A stretch of 64,000 nt of DNA from Cyanobacteria bacterium SIG26 (GCA_015152555.1 SUTS01000002.1:101456-165455), one strand, 5' to 3'; positions 45,589 through 54,875 are shown, counted from the first letter of the stretch. Notes: generated by a model not told the origin, from the sequence alone. Numbers and translations are program-made.

Positions 45589-46527
45589 TTATTCTGTAAT
45601 AAATTTATCTAATAGTTTTTCAAATTCTTTATTTTCTCCTGTGCCAATATGTCTTGGATAACAATTATTTGGTAATTCCATATAGTTTCCAAAAAGTACA
45701 GAAAGTACTTTTTCCGGATTATTTGGGCATGGAAAGTTTTTATCTTCGTATGAAATTGTTTTTAATGGAAAAATATCTTCGTAGTCAAAAACTTTATTTT
45801 TGTGTCTATGAGGATAATCTATTCCATAAAACAATGAAGGTTTTGAAGAAATATCAACAGATTGGTTTTCAAGAATTTCATTATGTGTAATTTTGAAAAA
45901 TCTTTTTCTAATACCATTAGTATTTTTTATAAAAAATGGATATAAGAATTTATAAATTTGTCTGTTTATAATTTTATCAATAAGTTTAGATAATTCGATC
46001 TTTTCATTATCATCAGTTTTTTTATAATAAAAATCGTATGGAAATATATCTATTGCAATATTTGGAAGTTTTTTATGTAATACTTTTAAAAAACATTTAT
46101 CCTTACCATTGTTGTTGAATTCTAAATATAAATCATTAAAATTATCTATTCCGTTTTTAAATAATTTATAAAATTTTTCATAATCATTTCGGCACATACT
46201 TACATCAATATCATCATCCCAAGGAATAAACCCTTTATGTCTGACAGCGCCAAGTAAATTACCAAAATCAATCCAATATTCAATAGAATTTTCTTTGCAA
46301 ATATTATCAAAAATTTCCAACATTTTTAAATTTGCAAGCTGAGCTTTTCTCAATATTCCTGTTGCTTTTGGAATTTCAGTAACCGGACAATCTAAATTTT
46401 GATATTCTTTAGATAGTTCATTCATACCCTTTTTTAAGAAACGAATTCTTATACCAAGGATATAAATAATAATTCTATTTGTAGTTTTTGTGTCTATTGA
46501 AAAAATATATTTTAATTTATCATTCAT
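45589..46527 (-). CDS. LicD family phosphotransferase
   Basis: LicD proteins add phosphocholine or related groups to surface polysaccharides. The core YWIDFGNLLGAVRHKGFIPW (84-103) followed by DDDIDV is the family's nucleotidyl/phosphotransferase site. The remainder includes AIDIFPYDFYYKK. No membrane segment is certain. AAGGGAAAT precedes the ATG. It follows a glycosyltransferase gene 15 bases away on the same strand, so both likely modify a surface glycan. Confidence 0.88.
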   Translation of the reverse strand: MNDKLKYIFSIDTKTTNRIIIYILGIRIRFLKKGMNELSKEYQNLDCPVTEIPKATGILRKAQLANLKMLEIFDNICKENSIEYWIDFGNLLGAVRHKGFIPWDDDIDVSMCRNDYEKFYKLFKNGIDNFNDLYLEFNNNGKDKCFLKVLHKKLPNIAIDIFPYDFYYKKTDDNEKIELSKLIDKIINRQIYKFLYPFFIKNTNGIRKRFFKITHNEILENQSVDISSKPSLFYGIDYPHRHKNKVFDYEDIFPLKTISYEDKNFPCPNNPEKVLSVLFGNYMELPNNCYPRHIGTGENKEFEKLLDKFITE

Positions 46528-46542
46528 AAAATTTCCCTTAAA

Positions 46543-47406
46543 TTAATATTTAAAAATATTAATTTTTCCAAACATAAAAACGTATTTTGATTTTGTACTT
46601 TCTTTTATTGAAAATAGTGTTTTACCAAAAATTTTAAAATTAAAAATTTCGGCTTTATAAAGTCCGTCAGGAACGTTAATATTTTGTTCTTTAATAAAAG
46701 CTAAAACTTGTTGTCTAACTAAAACATAATGTTCATCTTGTTTTTTATTTCCACCAAGTTTAACAATAGATTTTGGATTTACAAAATAATTATAATAAGT
46801 ATCCGGAACAGTAACTAATTTTTTAGAAAAATGTAATGAGCGGGCAGTAAAATCTCTATCTTCATAATACATACCAACAACAAATTTTAAATTGATATCT
46901 TTTAACATTTGTGTTCTATAGATTTTATTCCAAACGCAACCTTCTCTAAAAGTTTTACAAATTAAATATTTATCTTCTGTGGTTTCATAAATTTTTTCTT
47001 CAGTGAAATGCAATCTTTTTTTCTGTTTTTTTGGATGTTGTCTGATAAAATCAGCAACTGCAATATCACAATCATTTTCTTTTGCAGCATTGTATAATTT
47101 TTCATAAAAATCCAAATCGACCCAGTCATCTGAATCTACAAATCCTATATATTCACCTTTTGCAATTTCCATACCGGCATTTCTTGCTGCAGACAAACCT
47201 GCATTTTCTTGGTCAATTATAATAATTCTATTATCTTTTTGAGCATATTTTGCTAGTATTTCTCTTGAATTATCTTTTGAACCATCATTGATACAGATAA
47301 TTTCAATACTTTTCAATGTTTGGTTTATAAGTTTATCAAGACATCTTTCCAAATATTTTTCAACATTATATACAGGAACTATTACAGAAACAGATATGTT
47401 TGACAT
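46543..47406 (-). CDS. Family 2 glycosyltransferase
   Basis: A GT-A fold sugar transferase: VSVIVPVYNVEKYLERCLDK at the start, then CINDGSKDNS and the metal-binding DSDD (91-94). It uses a nucleotide-sugar donor to build a cell-surface glycan. At 287 residues, it has only a short tail and no membrane span. GAGGTG precedes the ATG. It forms a two-gene operon with the LicD gene. Confidence 0.92.
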   Translation of the reverse strand: MSNISVSVIVPVYNVEKYLERCLDKLINQTLKSIEIICINDGSKDNSREILAKYAQKDNRIIIIDQENAGLSAARNAGMEIAKGEYIGFVDSDDWVDLDFYEKLYNAAKENDCDIAVADFIRQHPKKQKKRLHFTEEKIYETTEDKYLICKTFREGCVWNKIYRTQMLKDINLKFVVGMYYEDRDFTARSLHFSKKLVTVPDTYYNYFVNPKSIVKLGGNKKQDEHYVLVRQQVLAFIKEQNINVPDGLYKAEIFNFKIFGKTLFSIKESTKSKYVFMFGKINIFKY

Positions 47407-47529
47407 TTTACACCTCTATAAATTTCTCTATTCTAAATTTACCCAAAATAAATTCCAAAATCTATAAAATTCACACATATAGATAATCACTTAAATAAAT
47501 GAAATTGTCAATATAATAATATTTCCATC

Positions 47530-47558
47530 TTGATTTTTGTGGAAAAATAAGCTACAAT
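47530..47558 (+). promoter_or_regulatory. Promoter of the 62-residue gene
   Basis: TTGATT, a 17-base spacer and TACAAT. The leader of about 30 bases ends with AAGGGG ahead of the ATG. Confidence 0.6.
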
Positions 47559-47593
47559 AGCCATTGTAACCAGTATTTAAGGGGTAAAATATC

Positions 47594-47782
47594 ATGACAG
47601 AAAAAATCACTATTCGTTCAGACAGAAACACAGATTACAAATTTATGTACAAAGGTGAAGAAGTTGTTTTAGGTGCAGGAAAAATTATTGGTATTGCCGA
47701 TGGTTTGGAACATGTTGTTCTTCCAACTTGTGCAATGAAAATAATGAATAATTTAATTGTTATAAAAGATGATGTTAAATAA
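47594..47782 (+). CDS. Small hypothetical protein, 62 residues
   Basis: The short protein (ITIRSDRNTDYKFMYKGEEV then VLGAGKIIGIADGLEHVVLP) looks like a single beta domain, as found in small phage structural proteins, but I do not recognise a family. It has a promoter, AAGGGG before the ATG and its own terminator, so it is well supported as a gene and is probably well expressed. Function unknown. Confidence 0.65.
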   Translation: MTEKITIRSDRNTDYKFMYKGEEVVLGAGKIIGIADGLEHVVLPTCAMKIMNNLIVIKDDVK

Positions 47783-47804
47783 AATTCTAAAATAAAATTT
47801 TCCA

Positions 47805-47830
47805 GACCGGTTTATATCGGTCCTTTTTTT
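47805..47830 (+). terminator. Terminator of the 62-residue gene
   Basis: GACCG and CGGTC pair around an eight-base loop and are followed by CTTTTTTT. Confidence 0.75.
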
Positions 47831-47848
47831 AGTAAATAGTGAGGTATT

Positions 47849-48232
47849 ATGAAATTATTACATACAATGATTAGAGTTAAAAATATAGAAGAAAGTCTAA
47901 AGTTTTATACAGAACTTTTGAATATGAAACTTGATAAAAAGAAAAGACTTGATGATTGTTGGTTATATTTTTTGACAGATGAAGATGGAACTACTCAATT
48001 AGAGTTAACATACAACGATGAAACTCCTGAAAATGGTTATGAATTAGGTTCCGGATTTGGACATTTGGCTTTTTCTGTAAATTCATTGGATGAATTCACT
48101 GAAAAATTAAACACTTTAGGTTATAAATATTTATATGAACCATTTGATTTGAATGGAAAAGGTACAAAAATAGCTTTTGTGCAAGATCCGGATGGTTATG
48201 AAATAGAATTAATTGAAAAAGTAATTTGGTAA
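47849..48232 (+). CDS. gloA: Lactoylglutathione lyase (glyoxalase I)
   Basis: Glyoxalase I detoxifies methylglyoxal. The 127-residue VOC-fold protein has the metal ligands H5 (LLHTMIRV), E52 (QLELTYN), H72 (GHLAFSV) and E120 (YEIELIEK), and FVQDPDGYEIEL is the classical end. The length equals that of the bacterial enzyme. It carries a weak GTGAGG ahead of the ATG. It converges with the alpha/alpha-type protein gene downstream. Confidence 0.9.
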   Translation: MKLLHTMIRVKNIEESLKFYTELLNMKLDKKKRLDDCWLYFLTDEDGTTQLELTYNDETPENGYELGSGFGHLAFSVNSLDEFTEKLNTLGYKYLYEPFDLNGKGTKIAFVQDPDGYEIELIEKVIW

Positions 48233-48233
48233 G

Positions 48234-49448
48234 TTAATATTTTTTTGTAGAAGCCAATATTTTTTGGAATTTTAACCAAGCGGTTACAACGTGCTGAACG
48301 TTATCTATTCTAATAACACTGGCATTAGGTGTTACGCCTGCTTTTACCCAGTTTGCAGAATTTGGTAAACCTCCGGCATTTTCGCCCGTTTTAACTTGAA
48401 CTTTGCTTAAAAACATACAACCAATAGATAAAGATTTAAAAATTATTTTTTTCAAATCTTTACTTGAAGTACAATAATAAATCGAAGCTAATCCTTCCAT
48501 AATTGTACCAATACTGCACGGCATAATATTATCATTAAAGGCTCCGCAATAACTATTATTTATATTAGTAATTTGTTTACTTAGTATTGGAATTGCCATT
48601 TGTTCAACAAAACTTTCATAAGTGTTTTTTTCTTGTTGGTTTACTAGATTTTTTTCAAAAAGTATTTCAATAGCCAGAGCAATCCAATTATCAAAAGGAA
48701 TTTCAAATTCTAATTTTTTTCTGGTTTTTATGATGTTTGATATAATATTTTTTGCAGAAATTAACCATTTTTCTTGTGGGTCAATTTCATAAAGATATAA
48801 TAATCCGCAAGCGCATTCACCTGCATAATATAAAGCTTCGGCATTTTTATTAATTTCATTTTTTTCTAAATCATAATAAGCAAAAACTTTTCCGCTTTCA
48901 TCTGTTAAATATAATATAAATTCGCCTAAAGATTGTAATATATTTAATTCTATTTCGTTTTCATTGTATAAATTTGATAATGCACAAAGTGCAACACCAA
49001 CAGCACCTGATTTTGCAATCGGAAATTTGATATTCTCTTCTTCTGGTAATGTTATAACAAAAGATTTTTCTGAGTCTAATTGTTTGATATAATTTTCTAT
49101 AAAATATTTAGAGGCTAAAACTCTTTCATCTTTATATTTAGTTTCTAATCCGTATTTTTCATATAAATACAATGAATACAATGTTCCCGCGTGTCGTAAA
49201 GAATTATATATATTGTTTTTGTATTCAATTGACGGGTTTACATTTTTTCTGTATTGAAATCTGCCATTTTCTAAAATGCAATTTTTAATATAATCTACAG
49301 ATGTTGATATTTCTGTGTAATAAGGTAAATTTTTTGTGTGGTAATGTATATTTTTTTTTGCGTCTTTATACAAAATAGACACAAAAATCGCAACAAGCGA
49401 TAAAAATATTGTAGGTATAAATACTGTTGGCGATGATATATCAAACAT
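48234..49448 (-). CDS. Hypothetical membrane-anchored helical-repeat protein
   Basis: The protein has one membrane anchor (about 8-27) and a long helical region whose repeated aromatic helices (NSLRHAGTLYSLYLYEKYG, EALYYAGECACGLLYLYEI) resemble alpha/alpha-toroid carbohydrate-active enzymes. I do not recognise the family or catalytic residues, so this is an architecture guess. It has 404 residues. TATAAT six bases before the ATG and no ribosome binding site suggest a leaderless mRNA. It lies on the same strand as ctpA, 72 bases upstream, and the HExxH gene. Confidence 0.6.
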   Translation of the reverse strand: MFDISSPTVFIPTIFLSLVAIFVSILYKDAKKNIHYHTKNLPYYTEISTSVDYIKNCILENGRFQYRKNVNPSIEYKNNIYNSLRHAGTLYSLYLYEKYGLETKYKDERVLASKYFIENYIKQLDSEKSFVITLPEEENIKFPIAKSGAVGVALCALSNLYNENEIELNILQSLGEFILYLTDESGKVFAYYDLEKNEINKNAEALYYAGECACGLLYLYEIDPQEKWLISAKNIISNIIKTRKKLEFEIPFDNWIALAIEILFEKNLVNQQEKNTYESFVEQMAIPILSKQITNINNSYCGAFNDNIMPCSIGTIMEGLASIYYCTSSKDLKKIIFKSLSIGCMFLSKVQVKTGENAGGLPNSANWVKAGVTPNASVIRIDNVQHVVTAWLKFQKILASTKKY

Positions 49449-49454
49449 AGTGTA

Positions 49455-49460
49455 ATTATA
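49455..49460 (-). promoter_or_regulatory. Extended -10 of a probable leaderless promoter
   Basis: TGgTATAAT on the minus strand is followed by six bases and the ATG of the 404-residue gene. Confidence 0.5.
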
Positions 49461-49519
49461 CCAAAGGTTTTAAAAATAATAATAAAGCATTTGTAGGATT
49501 TTTGAATACTTATATAAAA

Positions 49520-50752
49520 TTACTTTGAAGAAATCATTTCATTTAATAATATTTTTGCGCTTTCCAGTTGAGAATCTTTTTTTTGTAAAATATCTGTTTT
49601 ATCTAAATAAACGGTTATATCAGGTTTTATGCCGTGTTTGTTAATATCATTACCATTAGGTGTAAGGTATTTTGCAATAGTCAAATTTATTCCGGTTTCA
49701 TTTGGCATAGGAATAACTTTTTGTACCATACCTTTACCAAAAGTTTTTGTTCCTAAAAGTTTTGCTTTATGATAATCTTTCATCGCGCCGGAAAAAATTT
49801 CACTAGCACTTGCGCTAGCACCGTCTACGAGAATTATGATAGGTTTATCTATATTAACATTTGTATCTTGAGCCATAACATCATAATTTAACCCGTTACG
49901 ACCTACAATGCTAACAATTTTTCCTTTGTGTATAAAAAGATTGCTTGCGAAAATAGCATTTGGTAAAAGTCCGCCGGTATTTCCTCTCAAATCAATAATT
50001 AAACCTTTAGTGTTTGTTGTATTTTCCAAGGCTTCCAGAATTTCATTAGGTGTAGAATTACTTATAAAACTTGTTATTTGAATATAACCAATATTTTTAT
50101 CAATAGAACTTTTTACGGTTTTGATAGTAATTTCTTTTCTGATAATTTTTTTTGTAATAATCTTATTATTTCGCAATATATCGATTGTAACAAATGTATT
50201 TATTGGTCCTTTTACAAGGTTTGCAACTTCTGATAAAGATAGTCCGCTAACTTTTTTGCCATCAATAGATATTAAAATATCATTAACTTTTAAATCGGCA
50301 AATTGAGCAGGAGTATTTTCCATAACACTATTTATTTTAATTTTTCCGGAATTGTTTATAATATTTACTCCAATACCGGATATTTTTGATGTAATTGTAG
50401 AATTCTGTTGAGCAAATTCTTCTTTTGTTAAAAATCTTGAATATGGATCATTTAGACTTGTTAACATTGAATCAATTGCAACTTTTGCATCAGCTTCTGT
50501 TTTAATTTTGCCGCGATAATGATTTTTCCATCTTAACCAATATTGGTCATTAAAATTAGGGTCATAATATTCGTTTTTTATTGTTTGCCAGGTATAATCA
50601 AAAAGTTTTTGAGCAGAAACTTTTGTAGTATTTATATTTTTTTCTTCAATATAAAGCATAGGATTATGTCTATCTATGATAAAAATTTTTACCAAAAATA
50701 TTGCAATAATTATTACTACAAAAATTATTAACGCATTAATCCTTTTTTTCAT
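49520..50752 (-). CDS. Carboxy-terminal processing protease (S41, CtpA-like)
   Basis: The protein has an N-terminal membrane anchor, a PDZ domain (about 125-200, with ADLKVNDILISIDGKKV) and the S41 core: RGNTGGLLPNA, the nucleophile Ser in VDGASASASEIFSG and the Lys in LGTKTFGKGMVQ. Such Ser-Lys proteases trim or degrade periplasmic proteins. The 410-residue length is usual. The ATG has no good ribosome binding site and a weak TTAAAT box lies six bases upstream, so it may also be leaderless. Confidence 0.92.
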   Translation of the reverse strand: MKKRINALIIFVVIIIAIFLVKIFIIDRHNPMLYIEEKNINTTKVSAQKLFDYTWQTIKNEYYDPNFNDQYWLRWKNHYRGKIKTEADAKVAIDSMLTSLNDPYSRFLTKEEFAQQNSTITSKISGIGVNIINNSGKIKINSVMENTPAQFADLKVNDILISIDGKKVSGLSLSEVANLVKGPINTFVTIDILRNNKIITKKIIRKEITIKTVKSSIDKNIGYIQITSFISNSTPNEILEALENTTNTKGLIIDLRGNTGGLLPNAIFASNLFIHKGKIVSIVGRNGLNYDVMAQDTNVNIDKPIIILVDGASASASEIFSGAMKDYHKAKLLGTKTFGKGMVQKVIPMPNETGINLTIAKYLTPNGNDINKHGIKPDITVYLDKTDILQKKDSQLESAKILLNEMISSK

Positions 50753-50825
50753 AATTCAATTTAACATCAAGGATTTTATTTTATCAATATACTTTTTATT
50801 AAACCAACTATTTATTCAAAAAATT

Positions 50826-51512
50826 TTATAATTTGTCAAAACCGGGAGAATATTGTGGTAAATTTTTGTATCCGGAGTTTTGTAAAACGGCTTTTTTAAT
50901 ATATTGGTTTGTATAATTGCCTTTTTCGAGCAATTTTTTCAATGTATTTTCCCGTTTTACTAAATCATATTCTTCTTGATTGCTTTCAGGATAGATTTTT
51001 AAGATTTCATCCCATACAAAAGCTTCCATTGTCCAAGCGTAAGTTTCTTCTGCAAGAGAATTAAATTCATCTTGATGGAGAGCTTCGTGGGCTAATAGTG
51101 CAGCAAGAGCTCCTGCCGGTGCTTTTTTATGTTTGTTGTTAATAAAAATGTATAAGTTTTTGCCTTTTTTCCATCCTAAAGCGTCAAATGTTGCGTATTC
51201 TTGTTTTATTAAACCTAAATCTCTAAATTCTATTTTTACGGGTCTGCGCGAAAGGTTATTACCTAAAATAGCATTACGTGAAAACATTCCTTCAGTTTCT
51301 TTTAACATATCCAGCGCGACATAAAAAACTTCATCTTTTCCAATATCTTTATATCCGTCAGAAATTTGTTTTATGTATTCAGGTGTGTATTTTGCGGGGT
51401 ATTGGTGCGGAACGGTTGTTTCTACTTCTTTGGCGGCAAATGCGCTTGATTGCATTATAAGAAGTATTGCCAGTATTCCAAATAAATTTTTTATAAATCT
51501 TTTTACTTCCAT
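50826..51512 (-). CDS. Exported HExxH protein, probable metallopeptidase
   Basis: A signal peptide (about 1-27, ending AFAA) precedes a domain with HEALH (142-146) in LAALLAHEALHQDEFNS. A Glu pair follows at 155-156 in LAEETYAW, a spacing that fits a gluzincin's third ligand. No family is recognised. The protein would act outside the cytoplasm. GAGGAAA precedes the ATG. It is the upstream neighbour of ctpA on the same strand, about 74 bases away, and may belong to a common protease locus. Confidence 0.75.
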   Translation of the reverse strand: MEVKRFIKNLFGILAILLIMQSSAFAAKEVETTVPHQYPAKYTPEYIKQISDGYKDIGKDEVFYVALDMLKETEGMFSRNAILGNNLSRRPVKIEFRDLGLIKQEYATFDALGWKKGKNLYIFINNKHKKAPAGALAALLAHEALHQDEFNSLAEETYAWTMEAFVWDEILKIYPESNQEEYDLVKRENTLKKLLEKGNYTNQYIKKAVLQNSGYKNLPQYSPGFDKL

Positions 51513-51580
51513 AATTTTTTCCTCAATTAATACTACTTATTATGTAGTATATTTATCAATTAGAAAAAATCAAATAAAAT

Positions 51581-53149
51581 TTAATTTTTTCTATTCAATT
51601 TTACAAGTTCAGAATACATAAATTTATATTCATTAGAATCATCGAGACTTTGAGCTTCTGAAATATATTCAAGTGCGGTTTTATAATCTTTTTGATTTTT
51701 ATAAATTTCACTCATTTTTGTATAATATTTTGGATTATTTAAATCATACAAAATTGCGCGTTTCATACATTCTATTGCTTCTTCGATATCATCGGTTTTT
51801 TCTCGAACAAGAGCAAGATAGTAGTAGCCCTCAGAACAATTTATATCAAGAGATATAGCTTCTTGAGCAAAAGTTTTTGCTAAATTATATTCTTCTTTTA
51901 ATAATGCGGTTTTTGCTCCAAGTAAATTACCTAAAATATAATTAGGATTTATTTCTAAAATCTGATTTGCAAGATTTAAAGCTTTGTCATAATTTTTTTC
52001 CTTAATATAAATTTCAGCTAAATCACTTAAATAATTTAAGTTTTCCGGATTTTTGGTAATAACTTCGTTCACTAATTCTTCAGCCTTGTTGAAAATATTT
52101 AATTCGGTATAAATTTTACTTAAAGAAATTTTTGTAAAATCATCATTAAACCCTTTTTTAATATTATTTTCTAATATTTTTTGAGCGCCAATAAAATCTT
52201 TTTGGTTGGCAATAAGCAGAGCTTTCAATACATTTGCTTGCGGATAATCTTCAACAATGTTTAAAATAGCATCGGTTTCTTTTTCTGCTTTTTTATAATC
52301 TTTTTGATCGTAATATAAATATGCTAAAGAATATCTGTAATCAATATTATCCGGACAAATATATAGAGCTTTTGAATATGCTTTTTGAGCTTCTTCAATC
52401 CATCCGTTATAAAAATATGCATTTCCTAAATTATAATAATATTTTGCATTTGATTTATCTAGGTTTGCAGCCTTAGAAAAATTTTTGATAGCTTCAATAA
52501 AATTCATGTTTTCTAAATCAAATAAACCTAAGAAGTTTAAAATCTCAGGATTTTGAGAATTTTTACCAATTTTAGAAAAAATTTCTTTAGCAGATTCTAA
52601 ATCATTTTCATCAAATTTAATTTTACCTTGTAATAGTAAGGTTTCTTCATTATTAGGAGGACATTGTGCCAAAAATTCTTTTGCTTGTTGAATTTCGCCT
52701 GTTTTATAAAAAGCATTTGCACAAACTATTTTGACATTTTCATCAAAATATTCACACGATTTATATTGATCTATTTCATCAAATAATTTTAAAGTTATTA
52801 AAGCAGAGATTAATTCTTTTAAATTTTCACTATTTTTATTATTATCAAAAAGTTTTTGTGAAATTTCTAATACTGCGCAAAAATCATCATGTCGAGCTTT
52901 TATTTTTCGCATAAGTTTTAAACTATTTTCGTGAGTTGGTAATATTTGTAAAATTTTTTCCAAATATTGTATTGCTCTTGAATAATTATTTAATAGAAAA
53001 TAAAGTTCACCTATTTGAAATAAAATCTCAATATTATCATTTTCAATTTCAAGAGCCTTGTAAAGCATTTCAATTGCAGGTTTATAAAGTTTTGATTCTT
53101 TTAGCTCAAAAGCTTGTTTAATAAAATCTATACTTTGAGTGTTTTCCAT
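51581..53149 (-). CDS. Tetratricopeptide-repeat protein, cytoplasmic
   Basis: About fourteen TPR-like units cover nearly the entire 522-residue protein, for example YYNLGNAYFYNGWIEEAQKA and YRYSLAYLYYDQKDYKKAEK. No signal peptide is present. It is thus an adaptor or assembly scaffold with an unknown client. I prefer ATG at 53149, with ACGGAAA upstream, over the TTG at 53176, which overlaps the neighbour. It is likely cotranscribed with the DivIC/FtsB-like gene. Confidence 0.82.
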   Translation of the reverse strand: MENTQSIDFIKQAFELKESKLYKPAIEMLYKALEIENDNIEILFQIGELYFLLNNYSRAIQYLEKILQILPTHENSLKLMRKIKARHDDFCAVLEISQKLFDNNKNSENLKELISALITLKLFDEIDQYKSCEYFDENVKIVCANAFYKTGEIQQAKEFLAQCPPNNEETLLLQGKIKFDENDLESAKEIFSKIGKNSQNPEILNFLGLFDLENMNFIEAIKNFSKAANLDKSNAKYYYNLGNAYFYNGWIEEAQKAYSKALYICPDNIDYRYSLAYLYYDQKDYKKAEKETDAILNIVEDYPQANVLKALLIANQKDFIGAQKILENNIKKGFNDDFTKISLSKIYTELNIFNKAEELVNEVITKNPENLNYLSDLAEIYIKEKNYDKALNLANQILEINPNYILGNLLGAKTALLKEEYNLAKTFAQEAISLDINCSEGYYYLALVREKTDDIEEAIECMKRAILYDLNNPKYYTKMSEIYKNQKDYKTALEYISEAQSLDDSNEYKFMYSELVKLNRKN

Positions 53150-53162
53150 AATTTTTCCGTTT

Positions 53163-53639
53163 CTATTCTTCAACAACTTCTTGTGGGATATAAATATTTT
53201 CTAATGGTTCTTTTTGTTCTTTTTCTTTTTTAGTGAACCAAGATATTTTCTTAAATTCCCATTTCTTTTTTTGTTTTTTAGGTTCTTCAACTTTTTTATT
53301 TATAATAATAAGAACCTCATCTTCGCTCGCCATTTTTAAATTGTTTCTGGCGATTCCTTCAAGGCTATTGTCAGATGTTATAACTTTTTTTTCCGTTTTT
53401 AAATCTTCATTTTGAGCTTTTGCTTTTTTTAATAGATTCTCTAAAGTAATAACTTTTCCTTGATAAGAAATGATTTTAGAAATATTTAAAAGTGCGCCAT
53501 AACCAATTTGAAATAAACAAAAAACAAGTACAATTGTCAGAAAAGAATAATAAATACCGGTTCTTTGGTATAATTTTTTACGTTTTCTTTTATTGTTTTT
53601 TTCAGGTTTATTATTTGTTTTAATTTGTTCGTTTGACAC
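53163..53639 (-). CDS. DivIC/FtsB-like septum formation initiator
   Basis: The 158-residue protein has a basic cytoplasmic N-tail (KRKRKK), a membrane span (about 30-50) and a coiled coil (LENLLKKAKAQNEDLKTEKK) ending in the typical SLEGIARNNLKMASEDEVLI. This is the architecture of FtsB/DivIC. The C-terminal 50 residues are a charged tail not found in the family norm. GTG is the start, with AGAGG upstream. FtsB binds FtsL and FtsQ at the divisome; an FtsQ-like protein is encoded at 20 kb. Confidence 0.85.
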   Translation of the reverse strand: MSNEQIKTNNKPEKNNKRKRKKLYQRTGIYYSFLTIVLVFCLFQIGYGALLNISKIISYQGKVITLENLLKKAKAQNEDLKTEKKVITSDNSLEGIARNNLKMASEDEVLIIINKKVEEPKKQKKKWEFKKISWFTKKEKEQKEPLENIYIPQEVVEE

Positions 53640-53704
53640 TTTTACAACCTCTTTAAATAATTATAATAGAATTTTATTTGGTGGACAATATTATAATTAT
53701 TCGT

Positions 53705-54607
53705 TTACAATTGCCATTTTGTGTTTATTTTTAAACGATTTTTTACAACAGAATTATTTTGATCAAAAACAGAACTTGTACCGACTTCTAATCGAAATCT
53801 ATCTTTGTCTCTGTTTCCAAATGGATTTATAGAGATTACAAATTCAGCTATTTTGGTATGTTTTGCAAAATTTGCCGATAAGGTTTCTTTCAATGAAATA
53901 TATTGGCTCAATTTCAGCTCCGGTGAAAACGAAAAATAATCGTTAAAATCACCATTGGTGCTGTTTACAGTTTTTGAAAACTCCGTAGTCAATGCATAAT
54001 ACTTAGCATCATATCTGGAATAAATACTTGAAACTTGTCTTAATTCTGCATAGTCTATTTTTTGTTCAAAAGCTGTTCCTGTTGAAAAGTTGCCAAAATA
54101 TTCAGTGACTCCTGATTTTTTTTGTTCAATGGTATATTCCATTTTATTGAGCTTAGAATAAGCTTTTGGTCGTGATTTAGAGTGTTTATTTGCAATATAT
54201 TTACCGCCAACCATATAGTAAGGTCTTTTTATATTTAATGTTTGGTATTCTTCTAAATAGTCTTCTAAAACAATAGTATTAGCTTCATCTTCATCATAAG
54301 ATGCATAACCGTGTAAAACATCTGTATACATATCATCAAGGCTATAATTTTCCTCTTCGAGTATTGTATCATTAGTAGAATCGGAAATATTTTTTATAGA
54401 AGTATCTGCAGTAATATCGTCAGATATAATAATTTGAGTTTCTTCTTTTAATTCTTCATTTAAATTATCCGCTGATTGTTCTTCCGGAATGTGGTATACA
54501 AAAATTTTTGGCGCATTTTTGTTTAAATCTTGTTCGGATTCAGTATTTGCCAAGCAGGGTAATATGGTTAAAATGAAACATAAAAGAATAAAACCTAATT
54601 TTTTCAT
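53705..54607 (-). CDS. Exported hypothetical protein, 300 residues
   Basis: A signal peptide (about 1-20, ending CLA) is followed by an acidic, Asp/Glu/Ser-rich region (about 22-120), then a beta-rich segment with alternating aromatic residues (TEFSKTVNSTNGDFNDYFSF, LKLSQYISLKETLSANF) that could form a small barrel or bind the outer membrane. I do not recognise a family. A TAAAAT box six bases before the ATG suggests a leaderless transcript. Confidence 0.65.
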   Translation of the reverse strand: MKKLGFILLCFILTILPCLANTESEQDLNKNAPKIFVYHIPEEQSADNLNEELKEETQIIISDDITADTSIKNISDSTNDTILEEENYSLDDMYTDVLHGYASYDEDEANTIVLEDYLEEYQTLNIKRPYYMVGGKYIANKHSKSRPKAYSKLNKMEYTIEQKKSGVTEYFGNFSTGTAFEQKIDYAELRQVSSIYSRYDAKYYALTTEFSKTVNSTNGDFNDYFSFSPELKLSQYISLKETLSANFAKHTKIAEFVISINPFGNRDKDRFRLEVGTSSVFDQNNSVVKNRLKINTKWQL

Positions 54608-54613
54608 AATTTT

Positions 54614-54619
54614 ATTTTA
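54614..54619 (-). promoter_or_regulatory. -10 box of a possible leaderless promoter
   Basis: TAAAAT on the minus strand is followed by six bases and the ATG of the 300-residue exported protein. It is a weaker match than the other cases. Confidence 0.35.
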
Positions 54620-54690
54620 CAATATTTTTTTCATTTCATCAATAATTTAATGAATTGAATTTTATATCTTACTCCCGTTATGTAAACAGA

Positions 54691-54768
54691 GGATTAGCAA
54701 GTGGTATTGTTGCCATGTCAATTACTCCGCCATATAAATAGTGGTTTAGCAAGTGATACCATTGCCAT
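54691..54768. repeat. Two copies of a 26-base element, period 52
   Basis: Positions 54691-54716 and 54743-54768 match at 21 of 26 bases; both contain TTAGCAAGTG and end TTGCCAT. They lie upstream of the promoter for the G-tract ORF and the prepilin gene. They may be a degenerate dispersed repeat or a binding site. Confidence 0.5.
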
Positions 54769-54782
54769 AATATTTACCCCCT

Positions 54783-54790
54783 GCTATAAT
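54783..54790 (+). promoter_or_regulatory. Extended -10 promoter upstream of the G12 tract
   Basis: TGcTATAAT (TATAAT at 54785-54790; TG just before) is followed by GGAGGG and an ATG at 54822. Transcripts would start near 54797 and run through the G12 tract into the prepilin gene. Confidence 0.5.
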
Positions 54791-54821
54791 AAAAAAGTAA
54801 TAAGAATACGGAGGGTTGAGA

Positions 54822-54875
54822 ATGGTGAAATTCAGATATAGCAATAGTTTAGAGGGGGGGGGGGGTAACCTCTAA
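54822..54875 (+). CDS. Short translated ORF containing a run of twelve G
   Basis: With GGAGGG six bases upstream, the ATG at 54822 opens MVKFRYSNSLEGGGGNL and stops at TAA (54873-54875). If the G run were 11 or 14 long, the frame would avoid this stop and run into the open frame that continues through the prepilin gene to 55863, giving 346 residues at 11 G. It may be an upstream ORF, a phase-variable start or a chance ORF. It is listed because its ribosome binding site and promoter are good. Confidence 0.45.
   Translation: MVKFRYSNSLEGGGGNL
54854..54865 (+). repeat. Homopolymer tract of twelve G
   Basis: Twelve consecutive G are unexpected in such AT-rich DNA. Tracts of this length slip readily during replication. 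It sits inside the short ORF and upstream of the prepilin gene. Confidence 0.9.
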
